In this document: piece by piece, positions 9,531 through 16,966 of the stretch
How the letters are laid out: each line of letters starts with the position of its first letter
How positions within the stretch are numbered: position 1 is the stretch's first letter
Assembly: GCF_038024065.1 (NCBI RefSeq)
Contig: NZ_CP150667.1
Location: 868,001 to 932,000, forward strand
Direction of reading: 5' to 3'
Source of the DNA: Polaribacter sejongensis
GTDB lineage: Bacteria; Bacteroidota; Bacteroidia; Flavobacteriales; Flavobacteriaceae
DNA: 64,000 bases
Program-made: the position numbers and the translations under genes
Notes under the pieces: generated by a model
Databases searched by the model: none
What the model was told of the DNA's origin: nothing
Seen by the model: only the letters and a program-made list of their open reading frames with translations

Positions 9531-10844
9531 TTATACGAAACCTTTATAAACTGTAATCAAATCTTGTACATGATTATCTATTAAGTTTACATTTAAAGTT
9601 GTCTTTTCTTTTAACTTAAGTAATAAATTTGGCGATTCTATTAGCTCTATTATTGCCTTTTTTAATTCATTAACATTATTAGGGGCTATTAATAAACCAT
9701 TTTCTTTATGAGTGATTTGCATTTCTGCTCCACCACACTTTGTTGCTATTACAGGTTTCCCCATTAATAAAGATTCAGCGATGGTGAGTCCAAATACTTC
9801 TAAAAAGAAAGCAGGATGTATCATAACATCAAACATTTTTATTTTTTCATTTACTTCACTTGGAAGTACTTTACCGTGCCAAATGATGTTTTCGTTTTTG
9901 TATTTTTTTTTCAAATATTTTAAATAGTTTTCTTCCAAATGATTACCTGTACCTCCTATAACATGAATTTCTGCAGGTAAGGTTAAATTATTAAAAGCTT
10001 CCAACATAACATGTACACCTTTCTCTCTGCAAATTCTTCCTATATAAAAAAACTTTACGGGTTTCTTTTCTTTTGATACTTCTAGATCTTTCTTTACCTC
10101 AGTAATTTTATTTACATTTATAGAAGGTATTCCATGAGGAATAACTTTTATTTTATTTACCGGAGCCCCATTACGTAACATTGCGTTTTTAATAGCTATT
10201 GATGGAGCTATTAATAAACTTGCATTACTATAAATGTTTTGCCATTCCTTTTTTTTATTCTCAATAGAAATTGTTGTAGTAACAATAGGTGTAACATAAT
10301 AAATAAAAGGAATTTTATTAAACACTTTACCAATTGCCAACCGTAATTTAAATGGAATAATCTTTTGTAATGGTAAAGTTAACGTTCCTCCTTTTACATT
10401 TCTTAATACACAAGGTAAACAGTTGCTCCCTGATGCTGCTACCGGACAAATTTTATCTTTAGAGTTTAATAATGCTCCTGCCGGACAAACTAAACCACCA
10501 TGATGTGCTGTAACAATACAAGGTATATCTAGTGATTTACAAGCCAACGAAAAAGGCGCTTTAAAACCATGAAGATGTACTATTGATGGATTAATCTCTC
10601 TTATAAAATTTCTTAATTCTAACAAATTTCCCTCTAACATTTCATTAGTAAATGTATAAACAGGTTTTTCTTTATAGTGAGATAACTTTGATCCAGAAAT
10701 TCCTGGTGTTGCAATACTAACATCTATATCTTGCGCAATCATTTGGTTTACGATGTTCTTTACATAAACCTGCCCCCCACCATAATTAGAGAAAAAATTA
10801 GCTGATGATATTATTAAAATCTTTAAAGGTTTTTCATCTTTCAT
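9531..10844 (-). CDS. GT4-family glycosyltransferase with cysteine-rich insertion
   Basis: At 437 aa this is longer than its GT4 neighbours because of an insertion around residues 115-200. The insertion starts HHGGLVCPAG and contains four cysteines (CPAG, CPV, CLPC) that could bind a metal. The C-terminal half has FFYIGRICREKGVHVMLEAF and AFFLEVFGLTIAESLLMG with the E-x7-E pattern. The start overlaps the end of the upstream acetyltransferase gene by 11 bp. It is a sugar transferase of the polysaccharide pathway. The cysteine cluster recurs in some GT4 members as far as I recall, with no assigned role known to me. Confidence 0.88.
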   Translation of the reverse strand: MKDEKPLKILIISSANFFSNYGGGQVYVKNIVNQMIAQDIDVSIATPGISGSKLSHYKEKPVYTFTNEMLEGNLLELRNFIREINPSIVHLHGFKAPFSLACKSLDIPCIVTAHHGGLVCPAGALLNSKDKICPVAASGSNCLPCVLRNVKGGTLTLPLQKIIPFKLRLAIGKVFNKIPFIYYVTPIVTTTISIENKKKEWQNIYSNASLLIAPSIAIKNAMLRNGAPVNKIKVIPHGIPSINVNKITEVKKDLEVSKEKKPVKFFYIGRICREKGVHVMLEAFNNLTLPAEIHVIGGTGNHLEENYLKYLKKKYKNENIIWHGKVLPSEVNEKIKMFDVMIHPAFFLEVFGLTIAESLLMGKPVIATKCGGAEMQITHKENGLLIAPNNVNELKKAIIELIESPNLLLKLKEKTTLNVNLIDNHVQDLITVYKGFV

Positions 10845-11400
10845 CTGCCTTTGTATACTTTATTATTTTTGCAGGAACACCTACAATAGTTATATTAGAT
10901 TCTGGAAAAGATTTTGTTACCACAGTATTTGCTCCAATGGCAACATCATTACCAATTTTTATACTACCCATTAATTTAGCACCAGGACCTATGTAAACAT
11001 TATTCCCAATAATTGGAACACCATTGTTGTTAATTCCTATATTAACACCAGCTTGTAATACACAATTAGCTCCTACTATTGCAAAAGGGTGAACAACGAT
11101 TGTTCCGTAATGTGGTATTCTAAGCCCTGGTCCAAAAACATTTGGTGGTATTGAAAAACCTAATTTATAACCTAAATTTTTATATTTAACTAGATAATAT
11201 TTTCGCTTTAATCTAGATACTATGTCTTTTTTATTTGCATTCAAATAATATTCATAATGCCTTAAATATTTAATAAATGACCATAATAGATTAGGTGTAA
11301 AAATTGTTAAAAACAGTTCGTAAATAGTAATAGAAATTATATCATTAGCTTTAGCATCTTCTTGAAGATAGTGCTTTAAGATGGTTTTATTTTTAACCAT
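10834..11400 (-). CDS. Serine O-acetyltransferase-like protein
   Basis: A 188-aa protein. The helical N-terminal half (about residues 1-80) and beta-helix C-terminal half (GNNVYIGPGAKLMG, GNDVAIGANTVV) match a CysE-type architecture, ending with GVPAKIIKYTK. The IPHYGTIVVHP segment carries the histidine usually used as catalytic base. In this setting it probably acetylates a sugar of the repeat unit, not serine (inference). It overlaps the flippase gene by 8 bp and the following GT4 gene by 11 bp, a tightly coupled arrangement. Confidence 0.87.
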   Translation of the reverse strand: MVKNKTILKHYLQEDAKANDIISITIYELFLTIFTPNLLWSFIKYLRHYEYYLNANKKDIVSRLKRKYYLVKYKNLGYKLGFSIPPNVFGPGLRIPHYGTIVVHPFAIVGANCVLQAGVNIGINNNGVPIIGNNVYIGPGAKLMGSIKIGNDVAIGANTVVTKSFPESNITIVGVPAKIIKYTKADER

Positions 11401-12844
11401 TTTTTATGTTTAACACTTCTTTAATTTCTTTGACCATTAAAATTAAATCCTTTTTCATGAACACAAAATAGAAAGTCAAAAACACAATTAAAAAAGTAAT
11501 TGAAGAGATTAAAAGGTCAATATGTAAGATTTGTAAGTAAACATATTGTTTCAATCCAAAAATAATTAATATTGAAACTAGATAAATAACCATATTTTTA
11601 ATTGAAATGTAATACAATTCATTTTTAAAGTTTAATTTTTCTGAAATCACTATTAATCCTGTAAAAAAAACAATAATCTGAGCACAAACGAAGCCTATTA
11701 AATAACTATTTAAGTCTGCGTAAAACAAAAAAATAAAATTTGCAAAAAACAATACCTTGCTAAAAACATTAATCTTTAAATACAACCCAGACAACCCTTT
11801 ACTTAATAATATATTATAAAATAAATTAAAAATTTGTGGAGCAAAGGCACCAAATATAATTATTTGAAATATCCGAACGGAGGGTTCCCATTTATCAGAA
11901 AATAACAATAATATGATTTCATGTGCTCCAACTAAAAATACCCCGCAAGCAAGAAAAGACACAAATGAAATTATCTTAAAAAGTTTTAAAACTGTATTTT
12001 TATATACAATTGGTTCGTTATTAATAGTACTTAAACTAGGTAATAAAATATTTGATAATGTAGAAGCTGTATATCTAAATGAAAAATTTTCTAATGATTT
12101 TGATCTATAGTAATATCCTAAAGTAGCTGGATTTAATATTTTCCCAATTATTAGCGAATCTAAATTTATAAAAATAGTGTCTAAAACTCCTGTTAAAAAA
12201 ATTTTAGATCCAAATCCCCATAATTCTTTTACTGCCTTCAGACTAAAAACTAGTTTAAAACGAAACTTACTTAGAACAAAAATTAAAATATTGTTAAGTA
12301 TTTCTGAAACCAATATTTGTACAACCAAGCTCCATATTCCGTAACCATTAAACGCCATTAAAACAGCTATAAAACCACTAATAAAAGCAGAAATAATATT
12401 GGAAACAGAGATAATCTTAAAATTCATTATCCTTCTTAAATGCGCTCTAGTTACATTACCAAATGAATTTATAACAAAACTAAAAGACATAACTCTAATA
12501 AGGTTTGTTAATACTTCTTTCTCATAAAAATTAGCAACCAACGGAGCAGTAAAAAAAACTAGTCCTCCTAAAAAGACGCCCATAATTACATTCATAAAAA
12601 AAACAGAACCATAATGTTCTTTGGTTACAACAGTGCGCTGTACCAAAGCTGTACTAAAGCCAAAATCTAAAAATACATTTGCTAAATTTATAAAAACTGT
12701 AATGATAGCCAATAAACCAAAATCTTCTGGTAATAAAATTCTAGCTAAAATTATGGAAACAAAAAAACCTACTCCCTGCAATCCTAACTTACCAACAAAG
12801 TCCCAAATAAGACCTGTTAAACTTTTTTTCTTTAAACTCGTCAT
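11393..12844 (-). CDS. Polysaccharide flippase (Wzx, MOP superfamily)
   Basis: A 483-aa polytopic membrane protein with 12-14 hydrophobic segments. It starts with a charged tail followed by LTGLIWDFVGKLGLQGVGFF and ILARILLPEDFGLLAIITVF, the first two helices of the PST/Wzx branch of the MOP superfamily. It would flip undecaprenyl-linked repeat units to the periplasm, upstream of the Wzy-like protein at 5757-7049. It is the first large gene after the antiterminator, with a 289-bp gap before it in which I found no clear signal. Confidence 0.92.
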   Translation of the reverse strand: MTSLKKKSLTGLIWDFVGKLGLQGVGFFVSIILARILLPEDFGLLAIITVFINLANVFLDFGFSTALVQRTVVTKEHYGSVFFMNVIMGVFLGGLVFFTAPLVANFYEKEVLTNLIRVMSFSFVINSFGNVTRAHLRRIMNFKIISVSNIISAFISGFIAVLMAFNGYGIWSLVVQILVSEILNNILIFVLSKFRFKLVFSLKAVKELWGFGSKIFLTGVLDTIFINLDSLIIGKILNPATLGYYYRSKSLENFSFRYTASTLSNILLPSLSTINNEPIVYKNTVLKLFKIISFVSFLACGVFLVGAHEIILLLFSDKWEPSVRIFQIIIFGAFAPQIFNLFYNILLSKGLSGLYLKINVFSKVLFFANFIFLFYADLNSYLIGFVCAQIIVFFTGLIVISEKLNFKNELYYISIKNMVIYLVSILIIFGLKQYVYLQILHIDLLISSITFLIVFLTFYFVFMKKDLILMVKEIKEVLNIKNG

Positions 12845-13133
12845 TTAACCTTATATCCTATTTTTAGAATATTAACATCTTTACAGTATTGATGACTTTA
12901 ACTCAACTTTATTAATATTAATCATGTACTATTAAAGTTCAATTATTTCAAAAATACTTTTACTTTATAATAAAAATTTTAGACAACAAAAAACAATCAT
13001 AACCCCATTAAAATCCTTTTTCACAAGAGAGTATTGGCCTATAAGTTTTTTTTTAGCACTGCATCGTTTTACTCTGAAACAATCAGTATCAGTTAGAAAA
13101 ATCTAGAATTCCTTTCTATAAAATAATTGCTTT

Positions 13134-13226
13134 TTATGGAAACATTATAAAATTCACAACAGCAATTAATACCATACCTACTGTTGCTACTAATGCAACT
13201 CTTAAAACTTTTTTAATTACGCTCAT
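13134..13226 (-). CDS. 30-aa hydrophobic small ORF between antiterminator and flippase
   Basis: An ATG at 13224-13226 opens a 30-codon frame: a basic start (MSVIKKVLR) followed by a single hydrophobic stretch (VALVATVGMVLIAVV) that could span a membrane. It lies 66 bp after the upxY-type gene on the same strand. Composition and position are gene-like, but it is too short to prove by eye. It could be a small membrane protein or a translated leader for the flippase operon. Confidence 0.4.
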   Translation of the reverse strand: MSVIKKVLRVALVATVGMVLIAVVNFIMFP

Positions 13227-13292
13227 AGCTATCTGTTTTTATAAATTAATAAATATGTTTTTTTTTGAAACAGTCTTTTAAATTAAAAAGCA

Positions 13293-13820
13293 TCATACTT
13301 TTTGCAGACTATTTATAGGCAATGTTACTTCAACATAACTCCCTAAGGCTTCCATTTCAATAATCACTTTGTCTTTCCCTGAATTAGATAAATAATTACC
13401 ATACAAACCTTTAAAGGCTCCTTCAGAAACAGTTATTTTTGTTCCTTTAGCGAAACCTGTTGGTCTCTGATAAACAGTGGTTAGTGAATAACTATTTGTA
13501 GACAAAATTCTTAAATTTTCAATTTCATAATTTTTAACTACAGCATAATTTCCTAAATATTTTAAAATAGTTAGTACACCTGCTGTTGGATAAATTTGAG
13601 CTAAATTTTTCTGGGTTGATTTTACAAAGACATAAGAATTAATAAAAGGAACTTGTGTTTTCTTTTTACGATCACTCCATTGTTTAACGACAGTTTGCAT
13701 TGGCAAAAAAGTATCAAACCCAGCAACAGATAGTCTTTCCTTTACTTTTTGTTCAGCCTTAGGTCTTGTATAAACGGCAAACCATTGTAATTCTTCTTTT
13801 CTTTTTCTGATTGTATTCAT
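13293..13820 (-). CDS. UpxY/NusG-family transcription antiterminator
   Basis: A 175-aa protein with an N-terminal NusG (NGN) domain (WFAVYTRPKAEQKVKERL at about residues 14-31, and the VPFINSYVFVK strand near residue 60) and a C-terminal KOW domain (FAKGTKITVSEGAFKGLYGN near residues 123-142). Length and layout match the UpxY proteins of Bacteroides capsule loci, which let RNA polymerase read through the leader and body of long polysaccharide operons. It is the first gene of the minus-strand polysaccharide cluster, exactly where such specialised NusG paralogs sit. It probably acts only on this operon (inference). Confidence 0.93.
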   Translation of the reverse strand: MNTIRKRKEELQWFAVYTRPKAEQKVKERLSVAGFDTFLPMQTVVKQWSDRKKKTQVPFINSYVFVKSTQKNLAQIYPTAGVLTILKYLGNYAVVKNYEIENLRILSTNSYSLTTVYQRPTGFAKGTKITVSEGAFKGLYGNYLSNSGKDKVIIEMEALGSYVEVTLPINSLQKV

Positions 13821-14430
13821 ACTGTAACGTTTTTCTTATCTCCAATTAATATGTGTTTATATTAACTATAACAGTGATGGTTATTAATGTTTTAAGGGGA
13901 AATTTGTGCACGTGAAAACTTCCTAAAAAAGGAGTATATTCAACAGTAAAAATTAGGGGAAGGTATTTGTATCTATTTTACGGCTTCGCCATCGAAAATC
14001 ACATTTCGAGTAGTAAATTATAGAAATTTAAAACAAAAAAAATGACGACGATGCTAGTACTTAAAAAAATAAAAATGACATATAATAAATAATTTAGGGA
14101 GAAATTTACTATTGTTTATTGATACCAATATAAAATGGATTTGATAAACAGTAGATTAATTATTTATATTTATACGCTGCTAATTTATACCATTTTGATT
14201 CCTGAACAAATTTAATTAACAAAAAAAATCTCTTTTTTTTTTAAGTTCTATTCTTCCGCATAAATAATAAAACCAGATATTAAGTTTTAAGTAATTTTAT
14301 AAGAATAATTTTACATTTTTAGGAATAACGACATCAAAAAACAGGTATTTTACAAAAAAATGAATTGAATCTACAGATCTACTTATTATGTAAAAAAAGA
14401 AGATAATTACTATTCAAGATAATTTATCCA

Positions 14431-14528
14431 CTTTCAATTTATAAAACAAAAATATTAATCTTTATAATTTAGGGTAAAACACCCTTTTATAATTTATAAA
14501 ATTTAAATATTACTTTCTATAATTTATG
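14431..14528. repeat. Repeated AT-rich motif (CTTT-n-ATAATTTAT)
   Basis: Three close copies read CTTTATAATTTA (14460-14471), CTTTTATAATTTATA (14484-14498) and CTTTCTATAATTTATG (14513-14528). A weaker copy, CTTTCAATTTATA, starts at 14431. Starts are 24-29 bp apart. They end about 40 bp upstream of the -7 box for the gene at 14624, so they could be tandem regulator sites. In such AT-rich DNA they may also be chance. Confidence 0.45.
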
Positions 14529-14569
14529 TTAAAGTGCTTTTCTTAACATATAATAATTAGCAAAAATCT

Positions 14570-14577
14570 TAAATTTG
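14570..14577 (+). promoter_or_regulatory. Candidate -7 box (TAAATTTG) for the cupin lipoprotein gene
   Basis: TAAATTTG matches the Bacteroidota sigma-ABfr -7 consensus TAnnTTTG and lies 46 bp upstream of the ATG at 14624. No convincing TTTG -33 box is seen at the usual spacing, so confidence is moderate. Confidence 0.45.
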
Positions 14578-14623
14578 AAAAAACTGTACATAAATTTTAT
14601 GTATTAAATTAAAAACCAAATTC

Positions 14624-15328
14624 ATGAAAAAACAATCATTATTAATAGCTTTATTAATTTTAATTTTATTTGCAAGTTGTGCAGACAAAGTAGAAAAAAA
14701 AGCAAATACGGAAGAAAATGAAACTACAGAACTAAAGCAAGTTGCCAAAAAAGAATTAAAATTCACCAATGAACAGTTTTATGACGCTGATGGAAAATTC
14801 TTAGAAGAAAAAGCAAAAGATGCATTAATGGAAATGTTAGCTTATCACGATTACCCAGTTTTTGAAGGTTTACGTGAAAGAATTTGGCTTACCGATTATA
14901 ACAAAGGAAAATATGCCGAATTAGGTTTGGCTTCTATAATGTTTGTAAACAATGAAGTAGACAAATACATGCTTATGGACATCTTTTTACTCCCAGGTCA
15001 AATGTTAGGAGAACACATGCACTTTGCTGCTGATGGAAACCCTGCAAAAATGGAAGGCTGGGTTGTAAGACACGGAAAAAGTTATGTAGCTGGAGTTGGT
15101 CTAGACAATAGAGCAGATTTTCCTCAGGTTGTTGTTCCTCAGTTTCACTGGGATGGAAAAGTTACTGCAAATCATATTATTGAAGCAAATGAAGGTGATT
15201 TTGCTAAATTAGAAGAGGTTGAATCTGCGCATTGGCAAATGGCGGGTCCAGAAGGTGTAGTGATTACAGAAGTTGGTAATGTGCATACAAATGCTGGCGT
15301 TAAAAGATCTGACCCTGCAATGAATTAA
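14624..15328 (+). CDS. Cupin-fold lipoprotein resembling D-lyxose isomerase-type sugar isomerases
   Basis: A 234-aa lipoprotein: signal peptide MKKQSLLIALLILILFASC with the lipidated cysteine at residue 19 and a charged linker to about residue 45. In the body, LLPGQMLGEHMHF carries a cupin-type metal-binding E-x-H-x-H pattern. The end (WQMAGPEGVVITEVGNVHTN) adds a later Glu and His. Spacing and the surrounding WVVRHGKSYV recall D-lyxose/phosphomannose isomerase-like cupins, which are normally cytoplasmic, so a lipid-anchored form is unusual. The isomerase role is inferred; a metal-binding cupin is firmer. It forms a single-gene unit ended by a strong hairpin. Confidence 0.7.
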   Translation: MKKQSLLIALLILILFASCADKVEKKANTEENETTELKQVAKKELKFTNEQFYDADGKFLEEKAKDALMEMLAYHDYPVFEGLRERIWLTDYNKGKYAELGLASIMFVNNEVDKYMLMDIFLLPGQMLGEHMHFAADGNPAKMEGWVVRHGKSYVAGVGLDNRADFPQVVVPQFHWDGKVTANHIIEANEGDFAKLEEVESAHWQMAGPEGVVITEVGNVHTNAGVKRSDPAMN

Positions 15329-15351
15329 TAAAGAATAATTATTCTTAATAA

Positions 15352-15385
15352 AAAAATAGCTTGGAAAAATTTCCAAGCTATTTTT
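15352..15385. terminator. Bidirectional rho-independent terminator
   Basis: A near-perfect inverted repeat (TAGCTTGGAAA / TTTCCAAGCTA) is flanked by an A-run on the left and a T-run on the right, between converging genes ending at 15328 (plus) and 15394 (minus). It can serve both directions. Confidence 0.85.
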
Positions 15386-15393
15386 GTTTTTAT

Positions 15394-15672
15394 CTATATT
15401 TCACCTTCTATATCATCAACATCTATCCCTTCATCTTCGTCAAAAGAATCTTCATCTTCTGCGTAATCTTCCATAGTCTGCTCCAGTTTAGAACTAATTT
15501 TCACTAGATAAACAGTATCTGCTGTTTTTACTTCTACGGCTTTTATAGTTTCACCTTTTGCATTTTTAAAAGAAATAATATCTTCATAATCATATCCGTC
15601 AGGATATTTTTCTACCAACATATCTAATATGTCAGTAGTTAATTTTGCGTATTCTACGATTACTCTTTTCAT
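15394..15672 (-). CDS. Conserved small acidic protein of unknown function
   Basis: A 92-aa protein starting MKRVIVEYAKLTTDILDMLV. Beta/alpha-like segments (GETIKAVEVKTADTVYLVKI) are followed by an extremely acidic tail from about residue 68 (EDYAEDEDSFDEDEGIDVDD). I do not recognise a family. A structured N-terminus with an acidic tail resembles small accessory or nucleic-acid-mimicking proteins, but that is only an impression. It lies 110 bp downstream of the deoxyhypusine-synthase-like gene on the same strand, separated by a repeat element, and may be the last gene of that transcript. Confidence 0.7.
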   Translation of the reverse strand: MKRVIVEYAKLTTDILDMLVEKYPDGYDYEDIISFKNAKGETIKAVEVKTADTVYLVKISSKLEQTMEDYAEDEDSFDEDEGIDVDDIEGEI

Positions 15673-15690
15673 TATATTGATGTTTTATTT

Positions 15691-15774
15691 GTCATTTCGA
15701 ATGAGAGAAGAATGAACGAAGAGAAATCTCATTTTAAGATTCCTCAATCGCTAAAAAGCTCATTTAGGAATGAC
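15691..15774. repeat. Intergenic GTCAT...ATGAC palindromic repeat
   Basis: An 84-bp element starts GTCATTTCGAATGAG and ends AGGAATGAC, containing GAGAAATCTCAT and CCTCAATCGC. The same start, GAGAAATCT core and ATGAC end recur at 43548-43625 and 45291-45375. The termini are complementary, giving a MITE/REP-like imperfect palindrome. Confidence 0.75.
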
Positions 15775-15782
15775 AATTTTAT

Positions 15783-16751
15783 TTACATTTCTAATAAGTA
15801 AGCAAAAATTAATGGAGCAACAATTGTTGCATCACTTTCTATGATAAACTTTGGCGTATCGATATCTAACTTACCCCAAGTAATTTTTTCGTTTGGTACA
15901 GCTCCAGAATACGAACCATAACTGGTTGTAGAATCTGAAATCTGACAGAAATAACTCCAAAATGGTGTTTCTGGTTTTTCCATATCTTGATACAACATTG
16001 GCACAACACAGATTGGAAAATCTCCTGCAATCCCTCCTCCTATTTGAAAGAAACCAATTCCGTTTTCCGAATTATTTGTATACCAATCTGCAAGGAAAGT
16101 CATGTATTCAATTCCGGATTTTACGGTACTTGCTTTCAATTCTCCTTTTAACACATAAGAAGCAAAAATGTTACCCATTGTAGAATCTTCCCAACCCGGA
16201 CAAATAATAGGTAAGTTTTTTTCTGCTGCTGCGTACATCCAAGAGTCTTTAATGTCTATCTCATAGTATTGCTCTAAAACACCAGATAACAATAATTTAT
16301 ACATGTATTCATGTGGTAAAAAGCGCTCTCCATTAGCTTCTGCGTCTTTCCATATTTTTACAATATGTTCTTGAATTCTTCTAAAAGCTTCTTCTTCAGG
16401 AATACAAGTATCAGTAACTCTGTTTAAACCTTTTTCTAATAAATCCCACTCGTCCTGCGGAGTTAAATCTCTGTAATTAGGCACACGTTTGTAGTGAGAA
16501 TGTGCTACTAAATTCATAACATCTTCTTCTAAGTTTGCACCTGTACAAGAAATGATTTGAACTTTATCTTTGCGAATCATTTCTGCAAAAATCTTCCCTA
16601 ATTCTGCAGTACTCATTGCTCCTGCTAAAGAAACTAACATTTTAGATCCTTTGTTTAATTGTGCTTCGTACCCTTTTGCAGCATCTACTAAAGCAGCTGC
16701 ATTAAAATGTAAAAAGTATTTTTCTATAAAATTTGTAATTGGTTTGCTCAT
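15783..16751 (-). CDS. Deoxyhypusine synthase-like protein (candidate homospermidine synthase)
   Basis: A 322-aa DHS-family protein. NAD-binding Rossmann features are visible (MLVSLAGAMSTAELG; ISCTGANLEEDV near residues 80-90). The C-terminal active-site block GSYSGAVPNEKITWGKL ends with the lysine (about residue 292) equivalent to the one forming the enzyme-imine intermediate in DHS. Bacteria lack eIF5A, and DHS-like bacterial enzymes can transfer an aminobutyl group to putrescine, giving homospermidine. The last position in a putrescine operon supports that (inference). I chose the ATG at 16749-16751: the in-frame ATG at 16800-16802 lies in a dispersed repeat and adds non-homologous residues. 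Confidence 0.85.
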   Translation of the reverse strand: MSKPITNFIEKYFLHFNAAALVDAAKGYEAQLNKGSKMLVSLAGAMSTAELGKIFAEMIRKDKVQIISCTGANLEEDVMNLVAHSHYKRVPNYRDLTPQDEWDLLEKGLNRVTDTCIPEEEAFRRIQEHIVKIWKDAEANGERFLPHEYMYKLLLSGVLEQYYEIDIKDSWMYAAAEKNLPIICPGWEDSTMGNIFASYVLKGELKASTVKSGIEYMTFLADWYTNNSENGIGFFQIGGGIAGDFPICVVPMLYQDMEKPETPFWSYFCQISDSTTSYGSYSGAVPNEKITWGKLDIDTPKFIIESDATIVAPLIFAYLLEM

Positions 16752-16789
16752 TTTATTGTTTTTGATTATTACGAAAATTAAGTTTAAAT

Positions 16790-16910
16790 GTTCTCGATAC
16801 AATTCCGCAAAAAAAGCAGAATCACTCGAACTGACAGCACCTATTATTCATACGATTTTCTCACTGTCACATCGAGTGAAATTTCTTTTTCAGAAATTTT
16901 GTATCGAGAT
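16790..16910. repeat. Pair of opposed TTCGAGTG / ATCGAGA repeat elements
   Basis: In the 215-bp gap between the DHS-like gene and the nitrilase fusion, 16790-16836 read in reverse begins TGTCAGTTCGAGTGATTC and ends TTGTATCGAGAAC. 16862-16910 read forward begins CACTGTCACATCGAGTG and ends TGTATCGAGATGC. Related sequences occur at 44484-44527 and 60563-60640. The two copies face each other and could fold together. Confidence 0.7.
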
Positions 16911-16966
16911 GCTTATCAATATAATTGATAATTAAACATCAACTTCTCGTAATACTTTATTTTTAA

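Larger units (their letters stand above)
13821..14623. other. Long non-coding divergent region upstream of the polysaccharide locus
   Basis: About 800 bp without a credible gene, between the antiterminator (minus) and the cupin lipoprotein (plus). Minus-strand -7-like boxes (reverse of TAnnTTTG) occur at 14207-14214 and 14447-14454, neither with a well-placed -33 partner. The distance implies a long untranslated leader for the polysaccharide operon, as known for UpxY-controlled operons. The region also holds a small hairpin (14471-14485, arms AGGGT/ACCCT) and repeated CTTT..ATAATTTA motifs at 14431-14528. Confidence 0.5.

Noticed and set aside
14207..14214. Minus-strand TAAATTTG as promoter of the upxY-type operon
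   Set aside because: Matches the -7 consensus, but the nearest TTTG lies only 6 bp away instead of about 19-23, so I do not call it as a promoter.
16752..16802. Upstream in-frame ATG extending the DHS-like protein by 17 residues
   Set aside because: The extension overlaps a dispersed repeat (16790-16836) and has no DHS-family similarity; the ATG at 16751 gives the normal start.
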